Position numbers and translations under genes: made by a program. A stretch of DNA of 15,348 nt from Thermoplasmatales archaeon. Its GTDB lineage: Archaea > Thermoplasmatota > JASEFT01 > JAUWIS01. Each line of letters starts with the position of its first letter. Position 1 is the first letter of the stretch. The notes beneath the pieces were generated by a model. The model saw only the letters and a program-made list of their open reading frames with translations, did no database searches and was not told the origin of the DNA. Where the stretch lies: positions 1-15,348 of the forward strand of contig JASEEW010000021.1 of the NCBI GenBank assembly GCA_030019485.1. The letters are read 5' to 3'. Shown here one piece after another: positions 12,096-15,348 of this stretch.

Positions 12096-12842
12096 ATGGT
12101 GCGGGTGGTTATCTATGGCAGGGTGTCTACAAAGACCCAGGAAAAGGAGGATACAATCGAAACACAGATAGATAAGCTGACACCGTTAATACTGCAGACC
12201 AAGGACCGGGAGATAATTAAGATAGTGAAAGATGAGGACGTGTCAGGTGAGACCGAACCTGAGCAGAGAAAACATTTCCCTGAGATTCTTAAAATGGCTG
12301 AGGAGAAAGGGTTTGATGAGTTGTGGATTCTTTCAAGGGACAGGCTGGCCAGGGATGTGGATATAGCAGGATACATCAGAACACTGCTGAAAAAACAGGG
12401 AATTAAAGTAGTAGCCCTGGATGACAGTGATGAAAAAACCTTTGACAGGTTTAAAGATGTACTGGGTGAAATGGAGCTTGACAAATACAGACAGAAAAGA
12501 ATGGATGGAATAAACAGGGCTATCAGAGAAGGAAGAACATTGCAGAGGCCCCCATTTGGTTATAAATCAGAAAACAGGAAACTGGTGATTGATGAAAAAT
12601 ACAGGGGCCTGATAAGGGACATGTTCAAAGATTTTGAGGATCCAAAAATGTCTGTCAAAAGATTATCTTTGAAGCATGGGATTAAACCATCATTAATACA
12701 GCGCATCAGATCCAATCCTATTTACACAACCGGTGAAGTCCGGTGGCAGGGAAAGGTTGTTTATCATGTTGAGCCTGTTGTGAAAAGTGCTTCGGATGAT
12801 TCAGATGAGAAAGAAAAAAAACTGAATCTCCATCAGATGTGA
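12096..12842 (+). CDS. Serine recombinase (resolvase/invertase family) with short recombinase domain
   Basis: Site-specific recombinase that uses a serine nucleophile. The catalytic domain (about 1-135) has YGRVST with nucleophile S11 and arginine R9, EDVSGETEPEQRKHFPEILKMAEEKGFDELWILSRDRLARD (R81, R83 and R86 region), and the E-helix GEMELDKYRQKRMDGINRAI. Residues about 140-225 (REGRTLQRPPFGYKSENRKLVIDEKYRGLI...SPIYTTGE-like GEVRWQGK) match the recombinase domain that follows in large serine recombinases. The zinc ribbon and coiled coil of phage integrases are missing, giving 248 residues. AGGAG lies 10 nt before the ATG. The stop overlaps the GTG of an HNH gene. It may excise, integrate or invert DNA; no partner transposase is present. 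Confidence 0.88.
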   Translation: MVRVVIYGRVSTKTQEKEDTIETQIDKLTPLILQTKDREIIKIVKDEDVSGETEPEQRKHFPEILKMAEEKGFDELWILSRDRLARDVDIAGYIRTLLKKQGIKVVALDDSDEKTFDRFKDVLGEMELDKYRQKRMDGINRAIREGRTLQRPPFGYKSENRKLVIDEKYRGLIRDMFKDFEDPKMSVKRLSLKHGIKPSLIQRIRSNPIYTTGEVRWQGKVVYHVEPVVKSASDDSDEKEKKLNLHQM

Positions 12843-13219
12843 AGCGCAGAGTAAGAAATAGGGCTAACAACAGGTGTGAGCGTTGTGGTGTTGATTTTGA
12901 TGAAGACTTCGATGGAGAATTTCATCATATTATTCCTGCTGTTTTTGGCGGAAGTAATGAGCTTGATAATTGTTCTTTGCTTTGTCATAGCTGTCACAAC
13001 ATTGCACCGAATTTAAAGAGCAAATCTGATATGCTGATTTACAAACATTATTTTCTACGTTTTGCATCATTTAAAGAAGCCGCGCAATATTATGGTGTAG
13101 ATAACAGGTTTGGCCTGTCAGTAAAATTTGCTTTTGAGCTTGCGCAAATCCTAGGAAATGAGAAAAAAATTAAAAACATCGAAAACAGTTTATCAAAACA
13201 CTTAAAATTTATCAGTTAA
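12839..13219 (+). CDS. HNH endonuclease-like protein coupled to the recombinase
   Basis: 126 residues. The N-terminal HNH core has CERCGVDF (13-20), FHHIIPAVFGGSNELDNCSLLCHSCH (28-53) with the HH pair, the Asn, and the second CxxC-H. The remaining helical part (KSDMLIYKHYFLRFASFKEAAQYYGVDNRFGLSVKFAFELAQILG) is not recognised. The GTG start overlaps the recombinase stop (GTGA), so translation is likely coupled and the two proteins may work together. HNH proteins usually nick or cut DNA. It is unrelated in detail to the HNH gene next to trm5. Confidence 0.82.
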   Translation: MKRRVRNRANNRCERCGVDFDEDFDGEFHHIIPAVFGGSNELDNCSLLCHSCHNIAPNLKSKSDMLIYKHYFLRFASFKEAAQYYGVDNRFGLSVKFAFELAQILGNEKKIKNIENSLSKHLKFIS

Positions 13220-13230
13220 ATCACCATATT

Positions 13231-13262
13231 AATTTTGTTAAGTCTGTATGCCTACGAAATAG
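13231..13262 (-). repeat. Inverted repeat copy C downstream of the recombinase-HNH unit
   Basis: TTTGTTAAGTCTGTA (13234-13248) followed by TGCCTACGAAATAG is the reverse complement form of repeat A. Together A and C bracket the RPA, recombinase and HNH genes. The remaining sequence to 13427 is AT-rich and I see no gene in it. Confidence 0.5.
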
Positions 13263-13427
13263 TTGTTGGTAAGTTTTTTGCATAACTGCCTACCCTTGAT
13301 AGAAAATTTTATTATGAAGGACAAATGCAGTTATTCTTGTTTTCTAAATCTTTTTCCTGTAATGGTTTGAGAGTTTGTTGTTTGGTGTTATGAACATTGT
13401 CTCACCCGAGGTTATGAAAGAGTGAAA

Positions 13428-13811
13428 TTATTCATTTTGTGCCTTCTGTTTATGATGTTGTTGACCAACTGATTGTTGACCAACTGCCTTCAGAAGATAA
13501 TATCTACTAGAAAATGCAACGAATACAGAAAAGGTGAGGATAGAGGTTGCTACAAAGTAGATATTAGGCCAATATTGAAAATTAATTAGGATAGAATAAA
13601 AGAAAAGAAGCATTGCCAGAATTGCACATATCTTCATTTTTATGATGCCTATCCTACACTTTTTAAATGATGAGGTTTTCACATAAGAAGTAAAATCGCC
13701 TTTTTTTCCTAAGAAAAATTGTCGTAAAGAAATTGCTAAAATAAAAACTGAAATTACAATAAGTACACATAGTAATAGTTCGCCAGGTAATTTTATTGGC
13801 AAATCATTCAC
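13428..13811 (-). CDS. Three-helix membrane protein of unknown function
   Basis: 127 residues, family not recognised. Hydrophobic helices lie at about 11-30 (LLLCVLIVISVFILAISL), 58-76 (KICAILAMLLFFYSILI) and 80-105 (YWPNIYFVATSILTFSVFVAF). A basic loop (GKKGDFTSYVKTSSFKKCR) sits between the first two, and the tail is Gln-rich (VGQQSVGQQHHKQKAQ), with VGQQ repeated. The GTG at 13811 overlaps the end of the upstream gene by 8 nt. A TTG at 13802, with GGGGGTGA just before it, is also possible. It is co-transcribed with the large gene upstream. Confidence 0.65.
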   Translation of the reverse strand: MNDLPIKLPGELLLCVLIVISVFILAISLRQFFLGKKGDFTSYVKTSSFKKCRIGIIKMKICAILAMLLFFYSILINFQYWPNIYFVATSILTFSVFVAFSSRYYLLKAVGQQSVGQQHHKQKAQNE

Positions 13812-15348
13812 CCCCTAATGGAAACTCTATTACACCACCAACCATCAATGCACCTACAACTATCAGGAGGCACCCTATTCGGTCTAAAACTTTTGCCCAT
13901 AATTCTATCTCAATGCCAGGGCCTACTGTCGCTCCTCCTGTAAATGCTCCTGCTATCATCAGTAAATCCCCCCCTATATCTAAACTAAATCCAACAACTA
14001 ACAAGCTTCCTGCCCCGATTAGGCACCATCCCAATTTTCTGTTTAACTCTTCGTTTGTTGGGCCATGTTTTTCTGCTTCCTCTTTCCCAACAACACTATA
14101 TACATTTGTAAAGTCGCCAATAGAAATAACCACAGTTATCATGAACAATGAAGCGAAAGCTGTTACACCATTGAGTAACAAAATGTACCATTCTAAAAAC
14201 ATCCCTTTTATAATTACAAACATGATTAATGGCAAACTTACAGCAACCAATCCAACTACACTTTCAATAGAAACTTCATTGTTAACTATATCATTAATGA
14301 TTCCTGCAACATCATTATTTTCTAACATCCCATTATCATCCTTAATGCTCATTAGCCCCTGTATTATCGGTCTCAGCATTTCCGCTAGTTTACTCAACAC
14401 CCAGAGTTTTATCGCATTCAGCATATTCTTCGCAAACTCTATCGCAGCCGTCACCGCACCCACAATCGCATCCCAAATATCACCCAAAAAGTCTAGGAAA
14501 CCACCAAAAACACCATTAATCTTCTGCTCAAAACTAATACTATTACCACCACCATCCTTGATTATCACCTTCACAGTATAATCCACAAGATAATCAGCCC
14601 AGTAATCAATGTCTATGCAGGTACTGAATTTGTATTTGTTATTACCAAGAATCTCAGCATCATCCCCTGTAAACGTTTTCCACCTATTCCTATCAGTAAC
14701 ACCAATCTTAACACTGCTTATTCCACTGACATCCTGAACAGTAACCGTTACCTTTGTCCAGCAATGATCAATAACCTTAACACTCCCACCAGTCAACACA
14801 CCCCAAATACTGCTAACAACGCTCTCTACACTCCAATGATACCCAACATCAGAATAAATATAAACACTAGTAATAATAGGAGGACGATTCTCCCTAACAA
14901 AAGGATTAAACTGAGCATTAATCCCCCGTTGATACGTGTCATTGTATGCCTGCCAAGCAAGAGTAGTATTGGATGAACTACTGTATTCATCATCATATGC
15001 ATCCTGTGCTTTTTCTTTAACTTCGTTTACATACCAAACATAGTTAATCACTGGATACATCTCATCGCTATCGCTTATACCGTCTCTATCCGAATCAAGA
15101 ATGCTGGATTGATTTTGTGTTGGATTTGTCTTAAAAGTGTACTCATTTGTCTGCATCTCATTGTCAATATATGTAGTCATGACAGTCCAGCCATTCATCC
15201 ACTGGCTATCTGTCAATTCACCCAACAACATACCATCAACAAAATTATTATTGTTGTTCCCTAAACCCCAGTTATCACCCCCAACAAAATTATTCAACCC
15301 TTCTATACCAGCCATACCATTATCACCAAAACAATTACTCAGCATAGA
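13804..15348 (-). CDS. Large surface/membrane protein, N terminus outside window
   Basis: At least 513 residues; the frame is open to the window edge, so the true start is probably outside. In order: an Asn/Gly-rich stretch, DSDRDGISDSDE (84-95), which matches calcium-binding loops of thrombospondin type 3 or dockerin-like repeats, then a beta-rich Ig-like region (about 153-275: RPPIITSVYIYSDVG...VTVTVQDVSGISSVKIGVTD...YTVKVIIKDGGGN). Next is an amphipathic helical stretch (280-335), then about four hydrophobic helices (362-382, 386-410, 440-470, 488-508). NNNNF and SSSSNTT could be glycosylated. It looks like an extracellular part anchored by a C-terminal multi-helix membrane domain. No precise family is assigned. 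Confidence 0.7.
   Translation of the reverse strand, partial: SMLSNCFGDNGMAGIEGLNNFVGGDNWGLGNNNNNFVDGMLLGELTDSQWMNGWTVMTTYIDNEMQTNEYTFKTNPTQNQSSILDSDRDGISDSDEMYPVINYVWYVNEVKEKAQDAYDDEYSSSSNTTLAWQAYNDTYQRGINAQFNPFVRENRPPIITSVYIYSDVGYHWSVESVVSSIWGVLTGGSVKVIDHCWTKVTVTVQDVSGISSVKIGVTDRNRWKTFTGDDAEILGNNKYKFSTCIDIDYWADYLVDYTVKVIIKDGGGNSISFEQKINGVFGGFLDFLGDIWDAIVGAVTAAIEFAKNMLNAIKLWVLSKLAEMLRPIIQGLMSIKDDNGMLENNDVAGIINDIVNNEVSIESVVGLVAVSLPLIMFVIIKGMFLEWYILLLNGVTAFASLFMITVVISIGDFTNVYSVVGKEEAEKHGPTNEELNRKLGWCLIGAGSLLVVGFSLDIGGDLLMIAGAFTGGATVGPGIEIELWAKVLDRIGCLLIVVGALMVGGVIEFPLGGE

Noticed and set aside
1..15348. CRISPR array
   Set aside because: No regularly spaced identical repeats with unique spacers; the repeats seen are two or three diverged copies.

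Overview
The window is archaeal chromosomal DNA. It carries an Alba chromatin protein, Trm5, diphthine synthase, a eukaryote-like RPA, an archaeal-type glycyl-tRNA synthetase, TATA-box promoters placed for leaderless transcripts, and two tRNA genes interrupted by introns with recognisable bulge-helix-bulge (BHB) splice sites. The DNA is AT-rich. I cannot fix the phylum from sequence alone; a euryarchaeal or DPANN-type lineage fits.

Layout. 1-3160: the end of an MGMT-type DNA repair methyltransferase (minus strand, cut by the window edge), a small hypothetical gene, a PflX-like radical SAM protein, a UPF0175/PIN toxin-antitoxin pair behind a palindromic operator, and a two-helix membrane protein. 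3390-6577: a tiny membrane protein overlapping the 3' end of glyS, then the minus-strand run amidohydrolase-uspA-glyS. 6594-7392: ferredoxin, a stand-alone Lrp/AsnC ligand-binding domain and Alba. 7425-8590: a block of interrupted RNA genes, with tRNA-Gly(GCC) carrying a 204-nt intron, an MgtC-like membrane protein, a broken 5' copy of tRNA-Thr, and tRNA-Thr(TGT) carrying two introns (121 nt at 37/38 and 77 nt at 59/60). 8590-10723: HNH nuclease and trm5 (minus), divergent from dphB (plus). 10724-13430: an RPA gene with a palindrome-rich in-frame insertion, then a serine recombinase coupled to an HNH protein, with related repeats on both sides. 13428-15348: two overlapping minus-strand membrane/surface protein genes, the larger cut by the window end.

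The most unusual content is a set of hairpin-dense insertions inside otherwise conserved genes. The 37/38 introns of tRNA-Gly and tRNA-Thr share a homologous module: AGCCC, a pyrimidine/purine hairpin, CGACTGRCGGAAA, an AGATTG/CAATCT hairpin, and a return strand ending CCGCA. The tRNA-Gly intron carries a second copy of the terminal hairpin in inverted orientation, like a small palindromic element with inverted ends. The broken tRNA-Thr copy has two hairpins in its D-loop. The RPA gene has about 58 extra codons made of four inverted repeats, and every Arg codon there is CGN while the rest of the gene uses almost only AGR. Together these suggest small palindromic elements that survive in essential genes by being spliced out of RNA or read through in frame. 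That unification is inference; the individual structures are visible in the sequence.
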